A DNA stretch of 64,000 bases from DASUPK01 sp963848955. Its GTDB lineage: Bacteria; Actinomycetota; Thermoleophilia; Solirubrobacterales; 70-9. The notes beneath the pieces were generated by a model, which saw nothing but the letters and a program-made list of their open reading frames with translations, was not told the DNA's origin and ran no database searches. Positions 37,859 through 46,202 of this stretch are shown here, piece by piece (the first letter of the stretch is position 1; the number at the start of each line of letters is the position of its first letter). The stretch is from positions 10,020-74,019 of the forward strand of contig CAWKFQ010000007.1 of the NCBI GenBank assembly GCA_963848955.1, given 5' to 3'. A program made the translations under genes and the position numbers.

Positions 37859-38836
37859 CTAAGTGGGCTGGTCGTCTCCGTCGATCCTGGTCGGAGCCGC
37901 ACTGTCCGACTCGGAAGGCGCTTGGGTACGGGCACCGTCCGTCGAGCGAAGACCGGTCAGGACCTGTTCGGCGAGCGTGGCGCCGTCGCGCGGGTTCATC
38001 GGCGTAGCGACGATCCGGGCGACGACCTCGTCGCGGTCCAACTCCTCGACCGTGATGTGCGGCGGGTATCGGAGTGGCACGGTGATCGCCTTCTCGATCA
38101 TCTCCTGAACCTCACGGGGGCTGGTGTCCGCGCTGAAGCGGGCCCGGAACTCGACTCTCTCGGGCTCTCGGAGCGGGGTGATCGCGCACTGGATCAGGAC
38201 GCCGTTGGGCACCATGATCCGGTCGGCGCCGCTGACGAGCGTCGTATAGAAGAGACCCTGCTGCCCGACCACGCCCTCCGTCTGCCCGGCGAGGACGCCC
38301 CCCTGGAGCCGGACGCGTTCGCCGACGCGGAACGGTCGGTTCGTGATCAGCACGACGCCCGCGAGCATGTTGCCGAGGACCTGTTGGGCGGCGAGGCCGA
38401 CCACCACCGCCGTGAAGCCGCCGCCAAGGGCGAGGGTCTCGGGCTTGACGCCGGCGATGCGCAGTGCGACGACGGCGACGATCACGATCGTCAACAACCG
38501 CAGCAGGAAGCCGACGGTCCCGGCGGTCCCCGGCTCCAGCCGCCTGTAGAGGGTGGGTGCAAAGCCGCGCCCGAGGGATCGGGCGAGCGCCCAGCCGAGC
38601 AGGACCAGCAGGACGACAGTCGCGATCCGGATCTCGTGCCCGTGGCCGGGGAACCACGTCTTGCGCTCGGAGTAGAGGACGAGGACCACGGCGATCAGCG
38701 CCGCCGCGACCAGCGCGGCGATGCGTCCCCGCCGGGCCGCCGCCTGATCGATCTCGGACCCCAGCCCGACCTCGCGCCAGACCTCGGTCCGCGACTCGAA
38801 GGCGGACCTCGTGCGTGGCAGCCACCTGCGGAACAT
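37859..38836 (-). CDS. MscS-family mechanosensitive channel
   Basis: 325 residues. Three or four membrane helices, the pore helix region GGGFTAVVVGLAAQQVLGNMLAG and the beta-domain start FRVGERVRLQGG, VVGQQGLFYTTL and IMVPNGVLIQCAI, as in MscS. Releases solutes upon osmotic shock in known members. Divergent from the nitrilase-TetR operon with an 82-base gap. Confidence 0.88.
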   Translation of the reverse strand: MFRRWLPRTRSAFESRTEVWREVGLGSEIDQAAARRGRIAALVAAALIAVVLVLYSERKTWFPGHGHEIRIATVVLLVLLGWALARSLGRGFAPTLYRRLEPGTAGTVGFLLRLLTIVIVAVVALRIAGVKPETLALGGGFTAVVVGLAAQQVLGNMLAGVVLITNRPFRVGERVRLQGGVLAGQTEGVVGQQGLFYTTLVSGADRIMVPNGVLIQCAITPLREPERVEFRARFSADTSPREVQEMIEKAITVPLRYPPHITVEELDRDEVVARIVATPMNPRDGATLAEQVLTGLRSTDGARTQAPSESDSAAPTRIDGDDQPT

Positions 38837-38874
38837 CCGGTGACACGCTACCCGCTGTTCGGGGCCTTACCCTC

Positions 38875-38893
38875 TAGATTGACTGGTCAGTCA
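38875..38893 (+). promoter_or_regulatory. Promoter with TetR-type operator before nitrilase-tetR operon
   Basis: TAGATT (38875-38880) fits a -10 box; starting at its last base is TGACTG-GT-CAGTCA, a perfect 6-base inverted repeat. It lies about 40 bases before the nitrilase ATG, where a repressor would cover the transcription start. The TetR regulator at 39798 in the same operon is the likely binder (inference). Confidence 0.55.
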
Positions 38894-38918
38894 GTCGGGA
38901 CCGCCAAGGAATGCCGGG

Positions 38919-39798
38919 ATGCGTGCCGCCGCCGTACAGCTCAACTCCACGGACGAATACGACCGCAACCTCGAGGTCGCGGAGCGACTCGTTCGCGCCG
39001 CGGCCGCCGACGGCGCGGAGCTCGTCGTCCTGCCCGAGAAGTGGACCGTGCTGGGCCCGCCGGAGGCGATTCGCGCCTCGGCTGAGCCGCTCGACGGGCC
39101 CGCGCTGAGCGCCGCCGCAGGGTGGGCGCGCGAGCTCGGCGTCTTCCTGGTCGCGGGGAGCGTGCCCGAGGCCGTCGATGGCCAGGAGAAGCTCGCGAAC
39201 ACCTCCGTGATGTTCGGGCCCGACGGCGAGCGGCTCGCGACCTACCGCAAGATCCACATGTTCGACGTCGAGGTGGGCGACGTCTCCTACCGGGAGTCGG
39301 AGATCGAGCAGGCCGGCGATCGGATCGAGCTCGGCGATCTGAACGGCACGAAGGTCGGGTTGACCATCTGTTACGACCTCCGCTTCCCCGAGCTCTACCG
39401 GATCCTCGCGCTGCGTGGCGCCCGCGTGATCACCGTTCCCTCGGCATTCACCGAGCGGACGGGCCGAGATCACTGGGAGGTTCTGATCCGCGCCCGAGCG
39501 ATCGAGGACCAGGTCTTCATGGTCGCCGCCGGCCAGATCGGTGTCGCTCCGCCGCACTACCGCAGCTATGGCCGCTCGATGATCGTCGACCCGTGGGGGG
39601 TGGTGCTGGCGCAGGCTGCTGACACCGAGTGCTTCGTCTCGGCGGAACTCGACTTCGCGAGCCAGGACGACATTCGCGACAAACTCCCGTCGCTACGGCA
39701 CCGCCGCCCCGAGGCCTACCAGCTGGCCAGAGGACGGGGACGCCGACCACAAGCGAGCCTCCACCGCCGAGCCCGCGATCGCAAACGGGGCGCCCTGA
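38919..39798 (+). CDS. Carbon-nitrogen hydrolase (nitrilase superfamily), frameshifted at end
   Basis: Amidase of the Nit2/omega-amidase-like group. The catalytic triad is visible: Glu in VVLPEKWT, Lys in YRKIHMFDV, Cys in LTICYDLRFPE. The last 20 codons shift frame near 39735; in the other frame the protein ends DHKRASTAEPAIANGAP with a TGA that overlaps the next ATG (TGATG). Without the shift it would seem fused to TetR, which I reject. AAGGA precedes the ATG at 38919. Confidence 0.87.
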
Positions 39799-40421
39799 TG
39801 AGCCAGGCTCCCGCCCCCGACAAGCGCCGCGCGATCCTCGACGCCGCGATCACGGTCTTCGCCCGCCAGGGCTTTCACTCGGCGCGCGTCTCGGACGTGG
39901 CGGCTGAGGCAGGCGTCGCCTACGGGCTCGTCTACCACTACTTCAACTCCAAGGACCAGATGCTCAACGAGCTCTTCACGGAGCGCTGGGCGTTGCTCAT
40001 CGAGGCGAGCCAGGAGATCCGGGCCAGCGACGTCCCGCCCCGCGACAAGCTCGCAGGCGTCGCGAACTTCATCATCGAGTCCTACAGGCACGAACCCGAG
40101 CTGATGAAGGTGATCATCGTCGAGGTCACGCGGGCGGCCAACTCCTTCGGGCGCACCCACCTGCCCGAGATCCGGCGGGCCTATGACCTCGTGGCCGAGA
40201 TCGTCTCCGACGCCCAGGAGAAGGGCGAGTTCCGCGACGACGTCGACCCGAACTTCGCGGCCATGGTCTTCTACGGGGCGATCGAGCAGCTGCTCACCGG
40301 CTGGATCTTCGGCTCGATCCCCGGCACCGACGCGGACTACGAGCGCGCCAAGCGGCTCGTGATCGAGACCATCTGCGACGGCCTCGAGCCCCGGCCGGTG
40401 GGCGACGCGGTGGCGGGCTGA
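39798..40421 (+). CDS. TetR-family transcriptional regulator
   Basis: 207 residues: helix-turn-helix KRRAILDAAITVFARQGFHSARVSDVAAEAGVAYGLVYHYFNSKDQML, spread over the first 55 residues, then a TetR_C-type ligand domain like that of fatty-acid responsive regulators (VTRAANSFGRTHLPEIRRAYDL). Probably controls its own operon through the inverted repeat at 38880-38893. Ligand unknown, perhaps an acyl-CoA (inference). Confidence 0.87.
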   Translation: MSQAPAPDKRRAILDAAITVFARQGFHSARVSDVAAEAGVAYGLVYHYFNSKDQMLNELFTERWALLIEASQEIRASDVPPRDKLAGVANFIIESYRHEPELMKVIIVEVTRAANSFGRTHLPEIRRAYDLVAEIVSDAQEKGEFRDDVDPNFAAMVFYGAIEQLLTGWIFGSIPGTDADYERAKRLVIETICDGLEPRPVGDAVAG

Positions 40422-40430
40422 GCGCGGCAT

Positions 40431-41710
40431 ATGTGGGAAGGGCTCGCCAGGACCGAGCGGCAGGACCGCGTCTTGCACGGGGCCGCGAAGCTCGCCAACG
40501 TCCTTCTGGGGATCGTCCTGCTGCCGCTCTGGCTCTTCGGTCAGCTGATCGGCGGGCGCGTGCGCGACTTTCTCACGGCGCTGGAGCAGCGCAGTCGGCG
40601 GGCTTTGCCGATACCGCCGGAGCGCGAGCGGACGATGACGGCCCTGATGGCGGACCTGCACGCGATCCCCAACCGTCTTCGGCACTCGGACTTCGCCGAG
40701 CTCCGCCGGGGCCTCGCGGACATCTCGAACTTCGTCGTCGCGCAGCACCGCGAGGGAGCCGTGATCGGCTACCGCTACCCGGGCAGTTCAAGGACCACAT
40801 CGTCGAGGGGGCGGACGGGGAGCGGATCGCCGCCTCGATCGCGGTGCAGGAGGCGGCCCGTCCCGGGCTGATCGTGGTGCACGGCCTCTTCACCTCGAGC
40901 CGCTTCGACTACGTCCGCCAGATCGCCGTCCGCGCGTTCTACGAGTGGGGGTTCAACGTCGCCGCGCTCGACCTGCGGAGCTTCGGCATGACCGAGCTGA
41001 CCAGTCCGGCGCCCTCCACCGCGGGCTGGAAGGAGGGCCTGGACATCCTCAGCCTTGCCTCGTACATGAAGGAGCTGGGCTCGACCAGCGTCGGCGCGCT
41101 GGGCATCTCCCTCGGAGGCAGCTCCGTGCTCAACGCCTGCGACCAGGAGGCAACCGCGAGGGACCTCGACGGCGGGATCCTTGCGGTTTCGCCCCCGGCC
41201 GTGCCGAAGGAAGCCTGGGCGCGCCTCGCCGAGGACGTCCCGCGCGACCATCCCCGCTACCTGCTCCACCGCGCTTTCGAGGCCGCCCTGGTTTCCCGGG
41301 TCCGCTCGGGACGCTGGCCCCCGGAAGCCGAGGACATGAATCGGGTCATGGAGCACGTCTCGGCGCCCTACTACGGCGTCAGTGCGGATCAGATCTGGAC
41401 GCACGCCCGGGGCGTCGACCACGTCCCCAACGCGAAGGTCCCGCTGCTCATCCTTCATCCTGAGGACGACCCGATCGTCAAAGTGGAACAGGCTCGCAAG
41501 TTGGCGGCCGCCGCCGAGGCGAATGACCTCGTTCGTGTCTGGATTCTTCCGACCGGCTCCCACGGCTTACTCGAGGCCGCGGATCCGACTTGGACGCACG
41601 CCGTCTACAGGACCTTCTTCGAGCGCTGGGCGAAATACGCGGAGCGCCCGGTGGGGCAGGGAAACGGGCAAGCCGCTGAGTTGGTTTACTCCGGGCAAGA
41701 GCCCGGGTAG
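40431..41710 (+). CDS. Alpha/beta hydrolase, frameshifted
   Basis: An N-terminal 110 residues with one hydrophobic helix (ANVLLGIVLLPLWLFGQLI) comes before an alpha/beta hydrolase domain: VVHGLFTSSRFD (oxyanion), GISLGGSSV (nucleophile Ser), HPEDDPIVK (acid) and GSHGLLEA (His). A missing G in the CCCGGGCAG run near 40785 breaks the frame. About 426 residues. Starts 9 bases after the tetR stop, so it is probably in that operon. Confidence 0.85.
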
Positions 41711-41723
41711 CGCGAGACCGTAT

Positions 41724-41757
41724 ATGCGAGGGTGCGCCGAAAGGCGCAACCCGTTTG
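41724..41757 (+). repeat. Hairpin repeat, copy D (GNRA loop)
   Basis: Flank TGCGA, left arm GGGTGCGCC, tetraloop GAAA, right arm GGCGCAACCC with a bulged A, then GTTTGAGGAG. It sits in the 64-base gap between the hydrolase and a small membrane gene, in the sense of both. GAAA is a classic stable RNA tetraloop. Confidence 0.87.
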
Positions 41758-41774
41758 AGGAGAAGAGGCAAGCG

Positions 41775-41909
41775 ATGCAAAGCGACATCTTGAGGCGATT
41801 GATCTGGGGGGGAATGCTGGCTGCCACCGGCGCGCTCGCGACGGTCGCCGCACACCGGCTCTCCGAGGTGATCTGGCGGCGAGTCTTCAACGAGGACCCG
41901 CCCGAATGA
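41775..41909 (+). CDS. Small one-helix membrane protein, DUF4235-like
   Basis: 44 residues: MQSDILRRLIWGG, one membrane helix (MLAATGALATVAAHRLSEVIW) and a short acidic end NEDPPE, as in actinobacterial DUF4235 proteins. AGAGG lies at good spacing before the ATG at 41775. The next gene overlaps its stop (ATGA). Function unknown; its usual neighbours, a holin-X family and a DUF3618 protein, are both here. Confidence 0.65.
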   Translation: MQSDILRRLIWGGMLAATGALATVAAHRLSEVIWRRVFNEDPPE

Positions 41910-42394
41910 CCGACGGCGAGTCCAGCCAGGTTCCGGGCTCGGGGCCGTCGGCCGAGACCGCTGAGCAGCGGGCGCAGGCAACCGGCAACGGCGCCAAGGT
42001 GCCCGAGGACATGACCGTCGGCGAGCTCGTCTTCGAGGTGTCGGATCGCGCCTCGGGCCTGATTCGCGAGGAGATCGAGCTCGCCAAGACCGAGGTCACG
42101 GAGAAGGTCAATCGACTGCTGCGCGGCTCGGTCGCCGGGCTGGCCGCGGGGATCTTCGTCGTGTTGGCGCTCTTCCTGCTCATGCACGGCTTCGCCTGGC
42201 TCCTCAACGACCTCGTCTTCAACAACTTCTGGGCCGGCTTCTTCGTTGAGGCCGCGATCTTCCTGCTGATCGGTGCCGGCGCGGGCCTGTTCGCCTGGCG
42301 CTCCTTCAAGCGCGGTGCCCCGCCGACCCCCGACATGGCGATCCAGGAGGCCAAGGAGATCAAGGCCGCCTTCGGAGAGGAGGAGCGAGTGTGA
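41906..42394 (+). CDS. Holin-X / Phage_holin_3_6-like two-helix membrane protein
   Basis: 162 residues. An acidic, disordered start, then a helix LVFEVSDRASGLIREEIELAKTEVTEKV and two membrane helices (about residues 75-95 and 110-130) joined by a short loop. This family is common in actinomycete chromosomes and is not a sign of prophage. Overlaps both neighbours by four bases, so the three small proteins are translated together, perhaps as an envelope complex (inference). Confidence 0.75.
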   Translation: MTDGESSQVPGSGPSAETAEQRAQATGNGAKVPEDMTVGELVFEVSDRASGLIREEIELAKTEVTEKVNRLLRGSVAGLAAGIFVVLALFLLMHGFAWLLNDLVFNNFWAGFFVEAAIFLLIGAGAGLFAWRSFKRGAPPTPDMAIQEAKEIKAAFGEEERV

Positions 42395-42843
42395 GTACCC
42401 CAGCAGGCCGGACGATTCAAACCAGAGGCAACGGGCGCTGGTCGCCTCCCCCGCCGGGGACGCGCACCGCTGAGCAGATCCGCCAGGACATCGTCCAGCA
42501 GCGCCAGGACCTCTCCCGTTCCGTCGATGCGCTGCGGAACCGATGGGTTCAGGTAACCGACGTCAAGCGGCAGATCCGCGAGCACCGGACCGAACTCGCA
42601 GTCGGCGCTGCCGTGGTCGGCTTCGTTGTGGGGGCCTGGTCGCGCTCAGGCGGCGGCGCTAGACGCGAGGGCGCGCGTCAGCGCGACCCGTTAGATCGCG
42701 AAGCAGTGCATCTACTCGTTCGGAGATGCGATCGCGGATCCCACGAACGGTTTCCAGGTCCTTGCCGGACGGATCCTCGAGATCCCAGTCCTCATAGCGC
42801 TTGCCGGGATAGATCGGACAGGCGTCGCCGCAGCCCATGGTGA
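42391..42843 (+). CDS. DUF3618-like protein, 3' end uncertain
   Basis: The real part is the first 90 residues: TAEQIRQDIVQQRQDLSRSVDALRNRW (the DUF3618 helix) and a membrane helix VGAAVVGFVVGAW. After GGGA the frame runs through hairpin repeat copy E and antisense to the ArsC-like gene, with arginine-rich text that looks non-natural. A TAG one frame over at 42660-42662 is the likely true stop, which would overlap the convergent stop as CTAG. Confidence 0.65.
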   Translation: MSTPAGRTIQTRGNGRWSPPPPGTRTAEQIRQDIVQQRQDLSRSVDALRNRWVQVTDVKRQIREHRTELAVGAAVVGFVVGAWSRSGGGARREGARQRDPLDREAVHLLVRRCDRGSHERFPGPCRTDPRDPSPHSACRDRSDRRRRSPW

Positions 42844-43087
42844 TCACGACATCGGCTTCGCGGACCATGCCGTCCTCGAGTTTCTTGGGGCGCTCGGCGG
42901 AGATGTCGATCCCGACCTCGTTCATGGCCTCGACCACCGCCGGGTTGAGTTGGTCTGCGGGCTCGCTCCCGGCTGAGAGGACGCTCACCCGGTCGTCGGC
43001 CTTCCGCTGGAGCAGGCCGGCGGCCATCTGGCTGCGACCCGCGTTGTGAACGCAGACGAAGAGGACCTCGGGAAGGCCCTCAGCCAC
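42659..43087 (-). CDS. ArsC-like arsenate reductase / low-molecular-weight phosphatase
   Basis: Phosphatase-loop protein of 142 residues: VLFVCVHNAGRSQMAAGLL has the Cys-x5-Arg loop, with later ADVVITMGCGDACPIYPGKRYEDWDLEDP giving the further Cys pair and Asp typical of thioredoxin-linked ArsC. GTG 43087 overlaps the DegV stop. The last ten residues (GRADARPRV) come from hairpin repeat copy E. No arsenite pump or ArsR lies next to it, so arsenic resistance is not certain. Confidence 0.82.
   Translation of the reverse strand: MAEGLPEVLFVCVHNAGRSQMAAGLLQRKADDRVSVLSAGSEPADQLNPAVVEAMNEVGIDISAERPKKLEDGMVREADVVITMGCGDACPIYPGKRYEDWDLEDPSGKDLETVRGIRDRISERVDALLRDLTGRADARPRV
42662..42692 (+). repeat. 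Hairpin repeat, copy E
   Basis: Flank ACGCGA, left arm GGGCGCGC, loop GTCA, right arm GCGCGACCC with a bulged A, then GTT. It lies at the meeting point of two convergent genes and is read by both frames. The C-G form of the covarying pair, as in copy C. Confidence 0.8.
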
Positions 43088-43961
43088 CGCCGTCGCCTGA
43101 CAGCACCTGCGTCGAGACCCCGCCGACTCCAAGCAGGCCCGGTCCGACGTGCGCGCCGATCACGGGTCCGATCTCCGAGGTGAAGATCGGGTCCTTGCCG
43201 AAGATCGGCCTGCAGGCCTCGACCATGCGCGCGGCGTTCTCCGGGTCCTGGACGTGCTGGACGACCCATGCGTCGGCCCCGGCCTCCTGGCGCTGGCGGG
43301 CGTAGCCGACGAGCCGTTCGAATGCCCGGCTGCGGGTCCGGACGCGCTCGATCGGCGTGATCTCGTCCTCCAGGGTGAGGATCGGCTTGATCTTGAGCGT
43401 CGTGCCGATCCACGCGCGGGCGGCCCCGATCCGGCCGCCGCGGCGCAGGTAGTCCAGCGTGTCGACGGCGAACCAGATTTTGAGCTCCTCGCGAACCTTC
43501 TCGGCGCGCTCCTTCGCCTCCACCGCGTTCGCGCCCCCCTCTGCCGCATTGGCCGCCCCGAGGACCATCAGGCCCATCCCGCCGGCGCCGGTCCGCGAGT
43601 CGCACACCACGATCCGCTCGCCGCCCTTGCCCTCAGCCGTCAGTCTCTCGCGCGCCTGCATCGCGGACTCGTACGTGCCCGAGATCCCGGAGGAGAGGTG
43701 GATCGAGACGATCTCCTTGCCCTCAGCGAGGAGGGGCTCATAGACCGCGACGAAGTCGCCGACGGAAGGCTGGGATGTGGTCACGGTCTGGTCGGAGGTC
43801 CGGAGCCGCTCGTAGAACCCCTGCAGGTCGGTGATGTCCGCCTCTCGGTCGAGATCACCCTCGATGCCGACGTAGAGGCTGACGAGGCGGATGTCGTGCT
43901 GCTCGATCAGCTCGGGCGGCAGATATGAGGTCGTGTCGGCGACGACCGCGGTCGAGGGCAT
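43080..43961 (-). CDS. DegV-family fatty-acid-binding protein
   Basis: 293 residues with the DegV pattern: VVADTTSYLP at the start, TSQPSVGDF, IHLSSGISGTYESAMQA (lipid carboxyl-binding Ser/Thr region) and LDYLRRGGRIG. Relatives (FakB) bind a fatty acid and present it to a kinase; no FakA is in the window. Divergent from the epimerase at 43988. Confidence 0.9.
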   Translation of the reverse strand: MPSTAVVADTTSYLPPELIEQHDIRLVSLYVGIEGDLDREADITDLQGFYERLRTSDQTVTTSQPSVGDFVAVYEPLLAEGKEIVSIHLSSGISGTYESAMQARERLTAEGKGGERIVVCDSRTGAGGMGLMVLGAANAAEGGANAVEAKERAEKVREELKIWFAVDTLDYLRRGGRIGAARAWIGTTLKIKPILTLEDEITPIERVRTRSRAFERLVGYARQRQEAGADAWVVQHVQDPENAARMVEACRPIFGKDPIFTSEIGPVIGAHVGPGLLGVGGVSTQVLSGDGGG

Positions 43962-43987
43962 TCCAGGCGTTCTACCATGCCCGCCCT

Positions 43988-45040
43988 ATGGCGAAGACGC
44001 TCGTCACGGGCGGGACGGGCTTTGTCGGCCTCCATCTGGTCAGGGAGCTCGCGCGCCGGGGGGACGAGCTGCGGCTGCTGGTCCGCGATCAAAGCAACAC
44101 CGCCCCCCTGGATGGAATCGAGTGGGAGCGGGCGGAGGGCGACGTCACCGATCGGGACTCGGTGCGCAAGGCGATGCTGGGAGTGGGGCGCGTCTTCCAT
44201 GTCGCCGGCACCACCTCGATGCGCAGCCGGGACCGGATCCGGGTCTTCGAGGTGAACGTCGAGGGCACGAGGAACGTCTTCGAGGAGGCGCTGCGCGCCG
44301 GTGCCGAGCGCGCGGTGCTGACCTCGAGCTCGAGCGCCGTGGGCGCTGCGAAGCCGGGGGAGACGATCGACGAGGACCACCCGTTCACCGTGGGCCGTCT
44401 CGGCATCGCCTACATCAACTCGAAGCACGATGCGGAGCTCGTCGCGATGCGGACGGCGGCAAGGGGGCTGCCCGTCGTGATCGTCAACCCCTCGTTCGTG
44501 CTCGGGCCCGACGACCCCAACCCGAGCGGGACCTCCAATGCGCTCGTCCGCCGCCTTCTGCTCCGCAGGATCCCCGGCTACGTCGACGGGGCGATCAACA
44601 TCGTCGACGTGCGCGACGTCGCGAGGGGACATCTGCTCGCCGACGAGCGCGGCGAGTCCTCCGAGCGGTACCTGCTGACCGGGCGGAACTTCACGCTGCA
44701 GCGCCTCTTCGCGGATCTCAGCCGGATCGCCGACGTGCCGACGCCCGCGCTCCGAATGCATGGCCGGCTTGCGGTTGGGGGCGTGGAGGCCATGGAGCTG
44801 ATCGGGGTGCGCCTGCCCACCTCGGTGGACGAGGTGCGCTCGGGCACCCAGTGGTTCACCTACCGCAACGACAAGGCCCGCGAGCAACTCGGCTGGGAGC
44901 CCCGGCCGCACGAGGAGACGCTCGAGGACACTGTCCGCTGGCAGCTGGACGACCTTGGGCAGCGCGCGGAGGGCCACCGGATGGCCGACCTCGCGCTTCG
45001 CGCGACCGGCCGCGCCGTCCGGCTGCTTCCCTTTACCTGA
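43988..45040 (+). CDS. NAD-dependent epimerase / dihydroflavonol-reductase-like SDR
   Basis: 350 residues: LVTGGTGFVGLHLVRELARRG, VFHVAGTTSM, LTSSSSAVG, and the active-site YINSKHDAE (Tyr and Lys). INIVDVRDVARGHLLADERGE is typical of the HpnA/DFR-like group. TACCAT ends 9 bases before the ATG, so it is probably leaderless. TGATG overlap with the next gene. Substrate unknown. Confidence 0.85.
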   Translation: MAKTLVTGGTGFVGLHLVRELARRGDELRLLVRDQSNTAPLDGIEWERAEGDVTDRDSVRKAMLGVGRVFHVAGTTSMRSRDRIRVFEVNVEGTRNVFEEALRAGAERAVLTSSSSAVGAAKPGETIDEDHPFTVGRLGIAYINSKHDAELVAMRTAARGLPVVIVNPSFVLGPDDPNPSGTSNALVRRLLLRRIPGYVDGAINIVDVRDVARGHLLADERGESSERYLLTGRNFTLQRLFADLSRIADVPTPALRMHGRLAVGGVEAMELIGVRLPTSVDEVRSGTQWFTYRNDKAREQLGWEPRPHEETLEDTVRWQLDDLGQRAEGHRMADLALRATGRAVRLLPFT

Positions 45041-45357
45041 TGGCCGAGACGACGAATGAGCCCCGCCGGGTGCTCTACCGCTGTGGAACCCCGACGAACT
45101 TTCTGTGTCCCTGCGGGGCTGTCGCGCGCCGCCTGAAGAAGCTGGGCCTCGAGTACCGGACCGAGCGCGTCGCCCGGCGGCGCTCACGCCGCCCGGAGAT
45201 CGTCGAGCTGACGAAGCTTTCCTACGTGCCGGTGCTGATCGACGGCGACGAGGTGGTCAACGACTCGCGGCGCATCCTGCAGTACCTCGACTGGGCGTAC
45301 GCAGGCGATGGTTCGAAGACGGTATCCGCGCCCTCTACAATGACCTCCGATGAGTGA
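45040..45357 (+). CDS. Glutathione-S-transferase N-domain / glutaredoxin-like protein
   Basis: 105 residues of a thioredoxin fold: YRCGTPTNFLCPCGAVARRLKKLGLEY has a Cys-Pro-Cys site, and SYVPVLIDGDEVVNDSRRILQYLDW is the cis-Pro and following strand of GST N-domains. No C-terminal GST domain. Overlaps the Fe-S assembly gene by eight bases. Probably thiol redox, perhaps with the Fe-S genes next to it (inference). Confidence 0.78.
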   Translation: MAETTNEPRRVLYRCGTPTNFLCPCGAVARRLKKLGLEYRTERVARRRSRRPEIVELTKLSYVPVLIDGDEVVNDSRRILQYLDWAYAGDGSKTVSAPSTMTSDE

Positions 45358-45718
45358 GACGCTTCAGCCGATCAAGCTGACCGACAAGGCGGCGGCCAAG
45401 ATCAAGGAGCTGCTCGGCGAGCAGGAGGGCGAGCAGGCTCTGCGCGTCGCGGTTCGCGGCGGCGGCTGCTCCGGCTTCCAGTACGCGCTCGCCTTCGACG
45501 CCCCCAAGGACGACGACCACCGGTTCGAGAACCAGGGCGTGGCCGTCGTCGTCGACAAGACGAGCATGCAGTTCGTCCTCGGCTCCGAGGTCGACTGGGT
45601 CGATGGCCTGCAGGGCGCCGGCTTCGCGGTCAACAACCCGAACGTCGTCGCAGCCTGCGGCTGCGGCTCTTCCTTCCAGGTGAAGGAAGACACGGCCGAA
45701 CAGGCCGCGACCGTCTAG
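45350..45718 (+). CDS. A-type iron-sulfur carrier (HesB/IscA/ErpA family)
   Basis: 122 residues with the three conserved cysteines in GGGCSGFQY and CGCGSSF, and the strand VVDKTSMQFVLGSEVDWVDG. Carries or inserts [2Fe-2S]/[4Fe-4S] clusters. It faces a CGFS glutaredoxin and BolA across an 8-base gap, the classical partners in cluster trafficking. Stop lies inside a palindrome shared with the glutaredoxin stop. Confidence 0.92.
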   Translation: MSETLQPIKLTDKAAAKIKELLGEQEGEQALRVAVRGGGCSGFQYALAFDAPKDDDHRFENQGVAVVVDKTSMQFVLGSEVDWVDGLQGAGFAVNNPNVVAACGCGSSFQVKEDTAEQAATV

Positions 45719-45730
45719 CTGACCAGCTAG
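45715..45730. repeat. Palindrome covering two convergent stop codons
   Basis: CTAGCTG-AC-CAGCTAG: 7-base arms around two bases. Each arm contains the TAG stop of one gene (ErpA-like, plus; glutaredoxin, minus). As RNA it could form a 5-pair hairpin with a 6-base loop, weak for a terminator. Confidence 0.6.
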
Positions 45731-46137
45731 CGCTCGATCTGGATCGGCGGGCTCTGCTGCGGGTCGTCCGCCTGGAGCTCCTGCTTCGCGGACTGCGCCG
45801 GGCGCTCCGGCTGCTCGACGCCGAGGACGCCGGCCAGCTCGCCCGAGTCGTCCATCTCATCGACGATGTCGGCTCCGCCGACCAGCTCGCCATTGACGTA
45901 GAGCTGCGGGAAGGTCTGCCAGTCCGAGAGCTCGGCGGTCACCTCGCGCAGCGGCTGCAGCGCGGGCAGCACGTCGAGGGCGGCGTACTCGACGCCGTAG
46001 GACTCGAGCGTGTTGACCACCCTCATGGAGAAGCCGCACTGCGGCTGCTCCGGAGTGCCCTTCATGAAGAGCAGGATCCGGTTGTCGCGGATCAGCTCCT
46101 CAACCTTGCTCTTGAGGTCTTGCTCAGTGGGTTCCAT
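45727..46137 (-). CDS. grxD: Monothiol CGFS glutaredoxin (Grx4/GrxD type)
   Basis: 136 residues: LLFMKGTPEQPQCGFSMRVV has the CGFS active site and the upstream Lys, then WQTFPQLYVNGELVGGADIV (cis-Pro and glutathione loop). Such proteins hold a [2Fe-2S] cluster with glutathione and pair with BolA, whose gene is just upstream. The 35-residue Gln/Pro-rich tail is unusual. Hairpin repeat copy F lies 7 bases before the ATG. An actinomycete that uses mycothiol would raise the question which thiol ligates the cluster. Confidence 0.92.
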   Translation of the reverse strand: MEPTEQDLKSKVEELIRDNRILLFMKGTPEQPQCGFSMRVVNTLESYGVEYAALDVLPALQPLREVTAELSDWQTFPQLYVNGELVGGADIVDEMDDSGELAGVLGVEQPERPAQSAKQELQADDPQQSPPIQIER

Positions 46138-46144
46138 CAGTCAG

Positions 46145-46187
46145 ACGGGTTGCTCCTCGGCTTCGCCTGCGGAGCACCCTCGCATCA
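46145..46187 (-). repeat. Hairpin repeat, copy F (long-loop form)
   Basis: Identical over 43 bases to copy A. Minus-strand reading: TGA, flank TGCGA, arms GGGTGCTCC and GGAGCAACCC with bulged A, 14-base loop, GT. It lies between bolA and grxD in the sense of both genes, the same position that copy A takes between bioB and bioF. Confidence 0.85.
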
Positions 46188-46202
46188 CACTATACGCAGG
46201 CC

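Noticed and set aside
38919..40421. A single reading frame joins nitrilase and TetR regulator as if fused
   Set aside because: The next frame has a normal nitrilase end with TGA overlapping the tetR ATG (TGATG); one base error near 39735 explains the fusion.
41906..42394. Holin-like annotation as evidence of a prophage
   Set aside because: No phage structural, integrase or lysis genes nearby; holin-X proteins with DUF4235 and DUF3618 are normal chromosomal genes in actinomycetes.
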